From NCBI GenBank assembly GCA_903824935.1, contig CAIJYT010000042.1:1-32538 (forward strand): 32,538 nucleotides of DNA, read 5' to 3'. The position numbers and the translations under genes were made by a program. Positions 23,226-32,200 of this stretch are shown piece by piece (position 1 is the stretch's first letter; every line of letters begins with the position of its first letter). The notes below the pieces were generated by a model. That model did not search any database, was not told where the DNA came from, and saw nothing but the letters and a program-made list of their open reading frames with translations. Source of the stretch: an uncultured Bacteroidales bacterium (lineage in GTDB: Bacteria; Bacteroidota; Bacteroidia; Bacteroidales; FEN-979).

Positions 23226-24107
23226 ATGCATATTTTAAGTTTCAAACAGATATCGTTCAGGTTCAAAACGATAGCATATTTTTTTATGATTGTCTCAGGG
23301 CTGGCAGTTTCCCTGTTCGATTCATCCTCCCTATTAATGGCCCAGGGTAATTTATTACTTACTCCCCGAAGAATCGTTTTTGAAGGTGCTAAAAAATCGA
23401 TGGAACTTAACCTGGCCAACACCGGGACCGATACAGCCAAATATGTAATTTCAATAATCAGGATCCGGATGACAGATGACGGAGCGTTCGAAACCATTAC
23501 CGAACCCGATTCCGGACAATTATTTGCCGATCCTTACCTGCGTTTCTTTCCCCGCACCGTTTCCCTCGGTCCGAATGAAGCCCAGGTAGTTAAAATCCAG
23601 CTTACCAAGACAACCGACCTCGTCCCGGGTGAATACCGTTCACACGTATACTTCAGGGCAGTTCCGAATTTAAAACCTTTGGGAGAAGAAGAAGCTCCCA
23701 AGGATACAACAACTATCTCAGTAAAGCTTACCCCCGTTTTTGGTATTACAATCCCTGTAATCATCCGCGTTGGCGAATCCACCACCAAAGTCAGTCTTTC
23801 GAATCTTGCCCTCGAAATGGTTAACGACACAACCCCGAGATTAAAACTGACATTTAACCGTACGGGTAATTTTTCAGTGTATGGTGATGTCATTGTAAAT
23901 TATACTTCACCTAATGGGAAGACCACCCAGGTCGGGATGATAAAAGGGCTTGCTGTTTATTCACCTAACAAACTCAGAAATTTCCAGTTTGACCTGAATA
24001 AAACTGGCGAGGTCAATTATCATGCAGGAAAATTATACGTTGAATTTTCTACTCAGGCAGAGCCAAAAGCTGTGAAGCTTGCCGATGCCGAGTTGATTTT
24101 ACACTAA
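23226..24107 (+). CDS. PapD-like periplasmic fibre-assembly chaperone
   Basis: The 293-residue protein has a long signal peptide (about 40 residues, ending SLLMAQ). Two Ig-like domains follow. The first begins LLLTPRRIVFEGAKKSMELNLANTG, as in pilus chaperones where an Arg early in strand A1 anchors the subunit C-terminus. SLGPNEAQVVKIQLTK and PGEYRSHVYFRAVP then match the edge strands of PapD-type domains. The second domain starts near residue 165 and is divergent. The canonical second basic anchor (PapD Lys112) is not obvious. It would hold DUF4402 subunits in the periplasm for delivery to the usher-like protein. It is followed 28 bp later by the large surface protein, probably in one operon. 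Confidence 0.78.
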   Translation: MHILSFKQISFRFKTIAYFFMIVSGLAVSLFDSSSLLMAQGNLLLTPRRIVFEGAKKSMELNLANTGTDTAKYVISIIRIRMTDDGAFETITEPDSGQLFADPYLRFFPRTVSLGPNEAQVVKIQLTKTTDLVPGEYRSHVYFRAVPNLKPLGEEEAPKDTTTISVKLTPVFGITIPVIIRVGESTTKVSLSNLALEMVNDTTPRLKLTFNRTGNFSVYGDVIVNYTSPNGKTTQVGMIKGLAVYSPNKLRNFQFDLNKTGEVNYHAGKLYVEFSTQAEPKAVKLADAELILH

Positions 24108-24135
24108 ACACCTGCAACACTTAATAAAATGACGT

Positions 24136-27100
24136 ATGAAACGGATCAGCACATTGTTATTGGTAATAACAATGGCTTTCATGATATCTGTTCAGGATGG
24201 AAATGCCCAGACTACCAAAACAGTTGGTAATACAGGCGCCAATTATTCCACATTAAAACTTGCTTTTGATGCCATCAACGCCGGAACTATTACCGGGGCA
24301 ATCACACTTCAGGTAATCGCAAATACCACCGAAACTGCCACTGCAAAACTGAATCAGAGCGGGACAGGAAGTGCAAATTACACATCGGTGAATATTTATC
24401 CCATGGCAACAGGCCTCACAATCACCGGAAACCTGGCCTTGCCTCTCATCGATTTCAGTGGTGCTGATTATGTCACCATTGACGGAAGGGTAAATGCCAC
24501 CGGATCTGCCATAAGCCTTACTGTTTCCAATACCAGTGCATCCGCGACCGCCGGTACATCCACAATACGTTTCATCAACGACGCAAGCAATAACGTGATT
24601 AAGTATTGTACAATTAAGGGTTCAACAACAGCCGCCGCTTCAGGTATCATTTTTTTCAGCACAACTACAGGAACAACGGGAAACGACGGGAATACAATAT
24701 CCAATAACAATATAACCAATTCGGCTGATGCCAGCAGGCCGCTGAATGCCATTTATTCATCGGGGACCGCTGCATATACCAACAGCGGTGATATAATCAG
24801 CAACAATAATATTTATGATTTTCTAAACAAGGCAACAGCTTCTTTTGGGATAAATATAAACGCCAACAATACCACCTGGACCATTACCGGCAATAGCTTT
24901 TATGAAACAACTGCATTTGCTGCCACAGGGGCAGTTGCCTTTAATGTGTTGCAAATTATTTGCACAGGGACCGGCTTTACTGTGAGCGGCAACTATATTG
25001 GTGGGAAGGCTGCGCTATGCGGAGGTGCTGCATGGACTAAAACCGGCCAGAATACTGCTTTCACCGGGATCAATCTGAGTGTTGGAACAGGTACGGCAAG
25101 CAATGTCCAGAATAATACCATCCAGAACATTTCCTGGACCAACACAGGCTCTGCAACATGGATGGGAATAGACATTGAAGCCGGAGATGTAAACGTGGGT
25201 ACAACGGGCGGGAATGTAGTCGGTTCAGCAACCGGTACTGGTTCGGTTGTTGTAACCGCCGCAGCAACAGCAGCGGTCGTGGATGGTATTGATATTACCA
25301 GTACTGGAATAGTAGTAATCCAGAACAATATTATCGGATCAATCACCGCGGCCAATACATCCACATCGGCAAGTAATTTTTATGGAATAAATAAGACAGC
25401 AGTAGCAGGAACCACAACAATAAGTAATAATACCATCGGAAGCACAACCACTGCCAATAGCATCAGCGCCAGCTCGGCCAGTACCACTTCTGCGAACGCC
25501 CAGAGTGTTTACGGGATCTATAGCGGAGGTACCGGTACTATCAATATAACCGGCAATACCATTGCCAATCTGCAAAATGCGACAACCAATACAACCACTG
25601 GCACAGCAGGGCTTATCAACGGTATTGCGTCAGTGAACGGCACCAATACCATCACCAACAATACGATCTTCAATTTATCCATTGCCAATGCAAATACTTC
25701 CGCAACAAACACAGCCTCAGTATGCGGAATAGCCCTTAGCACAGCCACCTTGCGGACGGTTACTTTGAATACCATTTATAATTTATCCAACTCCTTTGCA
25801 TCATTTGCCGGTTATATTTTCGGTATCTATTTCACCGGCGGGTCCGGAGTAAACAGCCTCAATGGAAATCTGGTCTCTAACTTGTCGGTGACCGGCGCCA
25901 GCTCCGGGACTGCCAACGTAATCGGCCTGAATTTTAACGCTGGGACAGGTGCCAACGTGGTCTCAGGGAATTTTATATATAGCCTTTCGGTAACGGGTTC
26001 TTCTACTTCTGCTTCTATGTATGGGATCAGGATTGTAACAGGAGTTGCCACCTACTCCAACAATATTATTAGTTTGGGGGGGAATACTTCGACAACTGTT
26101 TTCGGGATATATGATGCAGCAGCAGCCTCCCAGACATGCTATCTTTATTTCAACACGGTGTATATCGGGGGAAGCCTGGCTTCAGGGGCAACCAATAAAT
26201 CATACTGTCTATACAGCAACGCATCTTCAAACACCCGGGACTACAGGAACAACATCTTTATGAATGCCCGTTCGACTGTTAGCGGGGCAAGCAAGCATTA
26301 TGCAGCTTATTTCAACTACGCCGTTAGCACCAACCTGACACTGGGATATAATGATTATTTTATATCAGGTACAGGCGGGGTTTTGGGTTATTACGGAGCT
26401 GCGGATAAAACCTCCCTACCTATCGTAAGCGGGCTGGATGGTAGCAGCCAGGCAATAAGCCCTGTTTTTGCCAGCCCCGGGGGAACAACCGCGGTAAGCT
26501 ATTATCCGTCGGCATCATTGACAGGGGTTTCAGGTACAGGTATCCTACTGGATTATTCAGGGATCACCAGGGGGTCGCCTCCGAAGATGGGCGCCCTGGA
26601 AAGCAGTAATTATGTCTGGCAGGGTACCAACAGCACAAATTTTGGAAACCCGGATAACTGGACCGGAAGCGCGGTTCCCCCCGACGGTTCCAGCATTGCT
26701 TTTTCAGCTGCTCCTTCCAATCATTGCTTCCTGGATCAGAACAGATCGCTCAGCAATATTATTAATGTCCAGGCAGCGAAAGATTTTGTAACGAATGGAT
26801 ATCAGCTTACAATAACAGGAAGTCTTTCATTTACGAACGGTGCGCAGATAGATGCCACCTCTGCATCGTCGGTTGTGGTATTTGCCGGCTCAGGCTCTCA
26901 GAGCATACCTTCAGGTGCATTTCTCAATAATTCAGTCCAGGCCCTGACTATCAGCAACAGTTCCGGCGTAATACTGAACGGGGACCTGAGCGTGGAACAA
27001 ACTCTGACACTTGCCGGCGGAGCTTTCTCGGTCGGGGCAAACAATTTGACTATCAACGGTGCGATCAGTACCACTTCCGGAACATTGCTGGGAGGAAGTT

Positions 27101-28668
27101 CTTCAAATATAGTTGTCGGAGGCAGCGGCACCGTTACAACCTTGCCAGCGGTTTCCCTAAACAACCTCACCCTGAACCGTGCCAATGGCTTAAACCTGGG
27201 AGGCGCCGTCGGCGTGGCAGGAATTCTTTTAATAAGTAACGGAACACTGACTACGGGAGGATATCTTACCCTTCTCTCATCTGCTTCACAAACTGCGTTG
27301 ATCGATGGCAGCGGTGCCGGCCAGGTCTCCGGTAATGTTACAGTTCAAAGGTATATCGCCACTGCATACGGTTATAACTATTATAGCATTCCATTCCAGT
27401 CGGGTACGGTCGGTCAGTTTTCAGGTTTTGTAAACCTTTCGGCCACTTTCCCTGCTTTCTACCGTTACGACGAAAACCAGCAATCCAATGGATGGATAAG
27501 CTATACTTCTTCCTCAAACTCCCTTGCACCCATGCAAGGATATGCAGCAAACCTGGGAAACTCAGGGTCGGCCGTTACGGTTTCACTGACCGGGGCCGTG
27601 AATAACGGCACACAAACCGCCCCTACCCTCTATAATCACAACTACCCGTATACTCTTGGATTCAACCTCGTGGGGAACCCTTATCCTTCCCCAATCAACT
27701 GGACTGCAGGCAGCGGATGGACCAAAACGAACATCGATAATGCCATATATTATTTTGATTCCAGTGATACCAACCAGTATTACGGAACATACAGCAGCTA
27801 TGTCAATGGGGTTTCAAGCAACGGCATTGCAAACAATATCATCCCGGCCATGCAGGGATTCTTCATCCATGTGTCAAATGGCACCTATCCTGTTGCCGGA
27901 ACCCTGGTTTTTAATAACAGCGTAAGGATCAACAATCTTAATCCTGTTTTTCATAAACCGGAGGAAGGTGACGCCAGGCCCCTGGTGCGTCTCTCTGCCG
28001 GTTTCAGCAATCAAAAGTCCATGCAGGACCACGTCGTGGTCTATTTTGAAAATACAGCATCGCCGGCTTTCGATAACAACCTCGATGCACTGAAGCTGAT
28101 GAACACAAGTGATCTTGTTCCGAATTTATATGCTGTTTCAACAGATGCGGAACGGCTTTCGATCAGTGCAATACCAAGCCCTCATGACAGCATAACTGAA
28201 ATTCCTCTCGGGCTGGATTTAGCTCATGACGGGCAAATCAGCTTTAATGCCTCTTACACGGAACTTATACCTGCAGAATTTTACATCTATCTGCTCGACA
28301 GGCATACAGGAATATATCATGATCTGAAGGCCAGTCCTGAGTTCAGTATTTATCTGTTATCCGGTTCCTACGGCAACCGCTTTTTGCTGGTTTTCAGCCA
28401 TACAGTCTTAACTGATATCCCTGTTCCGGGTTCAGGATTTTCAGTATACAGTTCCGGAGGAATGCTTACCGTAGACCTTAATCTTTCTTCGGATACGGGG
28501 GGCGATATTATTATTTATGATCTTCTCGGCAGGAGTCTATTACAAAGGAACCTGAGAAGAAACGGCACTTATAAGATTGACATCGGCTTCAGCAGCGGAG
28601 TCTATATTGTACGTTTGTCATCAGATTCGGGGGTCCAGTCAAAAAAAGTCTATATATCCATGCTATGA
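24136..28668 (+). CDS. Giant beta-helix surface protein with T9SS sorting domain
   Basis: The 1510-residue protein has a signal peptide (residues 1-24, ending GNAQ). Residues about 30-830 are Asn/Thr/Ser-rich right-handed parallel beta-helix repeats with recurring ITGN, ISNN and NNTI turns. Residues about 835-1070 are a second beta-rich region. The segment with GYNYYSIPFQSG and NLVGNPYPSPINW (about 1070-1270) is widespread in Bacteroidota surface proteins. The last 75 residues (from about SGFSVYSSGG) form a type A T9SS sorting domain with IIYDLLGRSLLQRNL and SGVYIVRLSS. It should be exported through the T9SS and anchored or released at the surface, likely as an adhesin. Its stop overlaps the next start by ATGA, so it is locked into the chaperone-usher-like operon. 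Confidence 0.85.
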   Translation: MKRISTLLLVITMAFMISVQDGNAQTTKTVGNTGANYSTLKLAFDAINAGTITGAITLQVIANTTETATAKLNQSGTGSANYTSVNIYPMATGLTITGNLALPLIDFSGADYVTIDGRVNATGSAISLTVSNTSASATAGTSTIRFINDASNNVIKYCTIKGSTTAAASGIIFFSTTTGTTGNDGNTISNNNITNSADASRPLNAIYSSGTAAYTNSGDIISNNNIYDFLNKATASFGININANNTTWTITGNSFYETTAFAATGAVAFNVLQIICTGTGFTVSGNYIGGKAALCGGAAWTKTGQNTAFTGINLSVGTGTASNVQNNTIQNISWTNTGSATWMGIDIEAGDVNVGTTGGNVVGSATGTGSVVVTAAATAAVVDGIDITSTGIVVIQNNIIGSITAANTSTSASNFYGINKTAVAGTTTISNNTIGSTTTANSISASSASTTSANAQSVYGIYSGGTGTINITGNTIANLQNATTNTTTGTAGLINGIASVNGTNTITNNTIFNLSIANANTSATNTASVCGIALSTATLRTVTLNTIYNLSNSFASFAGYIFGIYFTGGSGVNSLNGNLVSNLSVTGASSGTANVIGLNFNAGTGANVVSGNFIYSLSVTGSSTSASMYGIRIVTGVATYSNNIISLGGNTSTTVFGIYDAAAASQTCYLYFNTVYIGGSLASGATNKSYCLYSNASSNTRDYRNNIFMNARSTVSGASKHYAAYFNYAVSTNLTLGYNDYFISGTGGVLGYYGAADKTSLPIVSGLDGSSQAISPVFASPGGTTAVSYYPSASLTGVSGTGILLDYSGITRGSPPKMGALESSNYVWQGTNSTNFGNPDNWTGSAVPPDGSSIAFSAAPSNHCFLDQNRSLSNIINVQAAKDFVTNGYQLTITGSLSFTNGAQIDATSASSVVVFAGSGSQSIPSGAFLNNSVQALTISNSSGVILNGDLSVEQTLTLAGGAFSVGANNLTINGAISTTSGTLLGGSSSNIVVGGSGTVTTLPAVSLNNLTLNRANGLNLGGAVGVAGILLISNGTLTTGGYLTLLSSASQTALIDGSGAGQVSGNVTVQRYIATAYGYNYYSIPFQSGTVGQFSGFVNLSATFPAFYRYDENQQSNGWISYTSSSNSLAPMQGYAANLGNSGSAVTVSLTGAVNNGTQTAPTLYNHNYPYTLGFNLVGNPYPSPINWTAGSGWTKTNIDNAIYYFDSSDTNQYYGTYSSYVNGVSSNGIANNIIPAMQGFFIHVSNGTYPVAGTLVFNNSVRINNLNPVFHKPEEGDARPLVRLSAGFSNQKSMQDHVVVYFENTASPAFDNNLDALKLMNTSDLVPNLYAVSTDAERLSISAIPSPHDSITEIPLGLDLAHDGQISFNASYTELIPAEFYIYLLDRHTGIYHDLKASPEFSIYLLSGSYGNRFLLVFSHTVLTDIPVPGSGFSVYSSGGMLTVDLNLSSDTGGDIIIYDLLGRSLLQRNLRRNGTYKIDIGFSSGVYIVRLSSDSGVQSKKVYISML

Positions 28669-29189
28669 TCATTCCGAGAACATCATTTTTAACATGCAGG
28701 GCATTCCTTCTAATCATCAGCGGGATCATTTTATTCCTGCTGGGGCCGGTTAAAGTAACCGCCCAGCCTCAACCTCCTCGTCCAGTTAAGTTGTATACCA
28801 TCCAATCGATGAATTTCGGGGCTTTTTACCAGGGCTTTTCAGGAGGGACGGTTATTGTATATGCTAACGGCACGCGTTCCTGTGCAGGGGATGTTCATCT
28901 TCTGATGCTGGGATTCTCATTTTACCCAGCTATTTTCCAGGTTGATGCGATTGTCGGGACTATCGTTACAATAACAAACGGGGCCGACGCTATATTAACG
29001 GGGAGCAACGGAGGATCCATGACACTCCATCTCGGAGACTCGTATCCTGTCTCACCTTTCATAACCTCTATCGCCCCTTCGGGACGAACGTCGGTAAGCG
29101 TGGGAGGCATACTTACCGTGGGCAACCCCGGGGCTAATCCGGTGGGTGCCTACAGCGGTACGTTTTCGGTTACTTTCAATCAGCAATAA
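28665..29189 (+). CDS. DUF4402-like secreted subunit 3
   Basis: The 174-residue protein has an N-terminal hydrophobic signal segment ending VTAQ (about residue 34). The mature part contains IQSMNFGAFYQGFSGGTV and ends VSVGGILTVGNPGANPVG then YSGTFSVTFNQQ, the same C-terminal pattern as the two upstream DUF4402 proteins. A single Cys occurs in the mature part (RSCAG). The ATGA overlap with the adhesin gene indicates translational coupling, and the usher gene follows by 26 bp. It may be the fibre tip or an adaptor subunit; the DUF4402 call is by pattern similarity and less secure than for its paralogues. Confidence 0.72.
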   Translation: MIIPRTSFLTCRAFLLIISGIILFLLGPVKVTAQPQPPRPVKLYTIQSMNFGAFYQGFSGGTVIVYANGTRSCAGDVHLLMLGFSFYPAIFQVDAIVGTIVTITNGADAILTGSNGGSMTLHLGDSYPVSPFITSIAPSGRTSVSVGGILTVGNPGANPVGAYSGTFSVTFNQQ

Positions 29190-29203
29190 TAACCGGATTA
29201 AAA

Positions 29204-29210
29204 AGGAAAG
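29204..29210 (+). promoter_or_regulatory. Shine-Dalgarno-like site supporting a TTG start
   Basis: AGGAAAG ends 5 nt before the TTG at 29216. Shine-Dalgarno sequences are rare in this phylum, so its presence here helps choose TTG as the start of a gene with no suitable in-frame ATG near its signal peptide. Confidence 0.5.
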
Positions 29211-29215
29211 ATACC

Positions 29216-32200
29216 TTGAGAAGCAAAAGACAACACAACTTCATCCAAGGTTATCCCCAGCTTCACCTTTGTATCTTATTATGGATTTTCCCAGCCATAC
29301 TAATTTTCAACCTGCTGATCCCGGCCCGGGCATATTCGCAGGATCAGCCGGATTACGAAGAAATTTCGGTCGGGCTTCATATTCAGCAACTTGGGAATGT
29401 TGAAATAACAGCCATTGTCAGGGAAAATAAAGCCTACCTGCCGGTGAATGTCCTTTTCGACTACCTGAAGATCAAAAATGACTGCAGCAGGGATTTTGAC
29501 ACTGTTTCAGGTTTTTTCATCACCCAGGATGCCGTTTATCTTATTGACCAGAAACATCATCGTATAACATTTCGCGAGAAGATTTTTGAACTGCAGCCGA
29601 ACGATCTAATCATTACTGAAGAGGGTGTATTTCTTGCCCTTCCTGTCTTAAGTAAGGTGTTCGGCCTAAACTGCACATTCAGTTTCAGAAACCTGATGAT
29701 CACCCTGACCACGAAAGCGGAGCTTCCGGTTATCAGGGAAATGAGACAGGAAGAGCTGCGACGGAATTTAAGATATCTCAAGGGAGAAGGGAAAGCCGAT
29801 ACGGTTCTGAAGCGGAAGCATCCGGTCTTCCATTTCGGAATGGCAGACTGGTCGGTAATTGCCACAGAGATGTTGAGAGGGCCTTATAACGTCAGGGTAA
29901 ACCTTGGGCTGGGCGGGGTTATTGCAGGAGGGGAAACGAATATCCTCCTGAATTATAGTAACGGACAGCCTTTTACCGAAAAAGATCAGTTTTACCTATG
30001 GCGGTATGCCGACAATTCTATCTCTGCATTAAGACAGATTTCGATTGGAAAGATAACTACCCAGGCGACTTCATCCATTTACTCCCCGGTAGTGGGCGCC
30101 CAGTTTACAAACACCCCAACGACCTACAGGCGTGCATTCGGCACCTACACCCTGAGTGACCATACCGAGCCTGGATGGATCGTTGAATTATATGTAAATA
30201 ACGTTTTGGTCAATTTCGTAAAGGCGGATCCTTCGGGATTGTTCACCTTCGAGGTTCCGCTTGTTTATGGGAATTCGATGGTTAAACTCAGATTTTACGG
30301 CCCATGGGGCGAAGAAAAAACCAAAGAAACAAATATCAATATTCCTTACAACTTCCTTCCGCTTCACGAACTGGAATATACAGTCAGCGGAGGTATGGTA
30401 GAGAACGGCATCCGCAGTATATATTCCCGTGCCAATCTGAATTACGGACTTGCCAAACGATTAACCGTCGGAGCCGGGGTTGAATACCTGTCATCCGTCA
30501 CCTCTGGTCCGATTATGCCATTCGCCAACCTTTCACTCAGGATCGCTTCAAGCCTGCTTATCTCTGCTGAATATACGTATGGGGTAAGATTTAAAGGCAC
30601 CCTCAACTACTCTCTTCCATCAAGTCTCCAGGTCGAACTTGATTACACCAGGTATCATCAGGGCCAGACTGCAATAAATTTCAATTACCTGGAAGAAAGG
30701 AAAGCCATTGTTTCCATGCCTGTGAGGGCTCCTCACCTCTCTTTCTTTATGCGACTGACCCTTGACCAGATCATATTACCTTCCACCAACTACACTACTG
30801 CTGAATTTGTATTGTCAGGCGCCGTTTTTGGTGTAGGCACCAACCTGACAACCTATGCGATTTTCCCCAATCCGGGTTACCCAAATGTATACAGCAACCT
30901 GTCGTTGGGTTTCAGGTTTCGCTCGGGGTTCACACTTACTCCCCAGGCACAATTTGACTATAACCAGCTGAAGTTCATCTCGGCGAAATGTGAACTTGAA
31001 AAACGCCTCTTCAAGCAGCTTTACGCCACTTTATCTTATGAACAGATCTTCGCAAGCCAGGTCTACAATATCCAGTTCGGCATCAGGTACGATTTCCCTG
31101 CAGCACATGCTGAACTGCTCGTAAAGCAGTCCAACCAGCTCACAACTCTTTTCCAGTCGGCAAGGGGTAGTCTGATTTGTGATGCAAAATCCAAATATCT
31201 TGATTTCAACAACCGTGTCAATGTTGGCCGGGGGGGCCTCGTACTTGCGCCATTCCTCGATCTTAACCAGAACGGAAAGCGTGATACAGGGGAGCCTAAG
31301 GTCGGCGGACTTACATTCAGTATCAATGGTGGCCGGATTGAAGTTGACACAAAGGATACGATAACAAGGGTCTTTGATCTTGAACCTTACGTCACATATG
31401 TCGTTGAACTGAACAGGAATAGTTTCGAAAATATTGCATGGCAGATCCGTAACCATACTTTAGCTGTGACGGTCGAGCCTAACACTTTGAAAATGATCGA
31501 CATACCTGTCACTGTAGCAGGTGAGGCCTCCGGCACGGTCTCGATGAAAAGTTCCCATGGGATCAAGGGTCAGGGACGTATTGTGGTCTGTTTTTACCGC
31601 AATGACTCCGTCATGGTTGCACGAACCATCACAGAACAGGGAGGGTTCTTCAGCTATTTAGGACTTCCCCCCGGTTCTTTTACCGTTCGAATGGATACTA
31701 TGCAGCTGGGCAAACTTCAGATGACCCCGGTTCCAGCCGGCATACCTTTTACTATTAAGAAAAGTACTGACGGAGATGTTTTGGATGGGCTTGATTTTGT
31801 GCTGCAACCGAATGAGATCAGAAAAGAGAGCAGTGTGTTTCCGGTTGAAGGACACAAGATGGTCAATCCCGATTCGGCTTCAGTGAAAAGTAAAGCAGGC
31901 CGTGCAGACTCACCTCAGCTTTTAAAAGTTAAAATGCTTCCAGTTCCCTCAGGCATACCTCTGAAATTAAAGAAAAACGCTGCAGACAATATGACGAAAA
32001 TGCCTGTAACTGCATTCCCGTCATCAATTACCGGGGAAGGCCTAAGCCAGGTTCCAGCTCCAACTCAAGCTCCCGGCAAAGTGGTTCCGGCCCAGGTTCC
32101 GGCCAAAGCTCCGGTTCAGGTTCCGGTTCAGGTTCCGGCCAAAGCGCCCGGCCAGGCTCCGTTACCGGAACAGGCGGCTCCCCGGGAAGTCAAATCAAAG

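Noticed and set aside
24468-25775. Minus-strand open frames inside the beta-helix protein gene
   Set aside because: They are Val/Ala/Leu-rich mirror translations of the Thr/Asn/Gly-rich coding strand, with no family resemblance, start signals or promoters.
29281-29403. Independent small ORF starting with ATG at 29281 or overlapping ATG frames
   Set aside because: It lies in another frame over the signal peptide and N-terminal domain of the usher-like protein, whose frame stays open to the window end.
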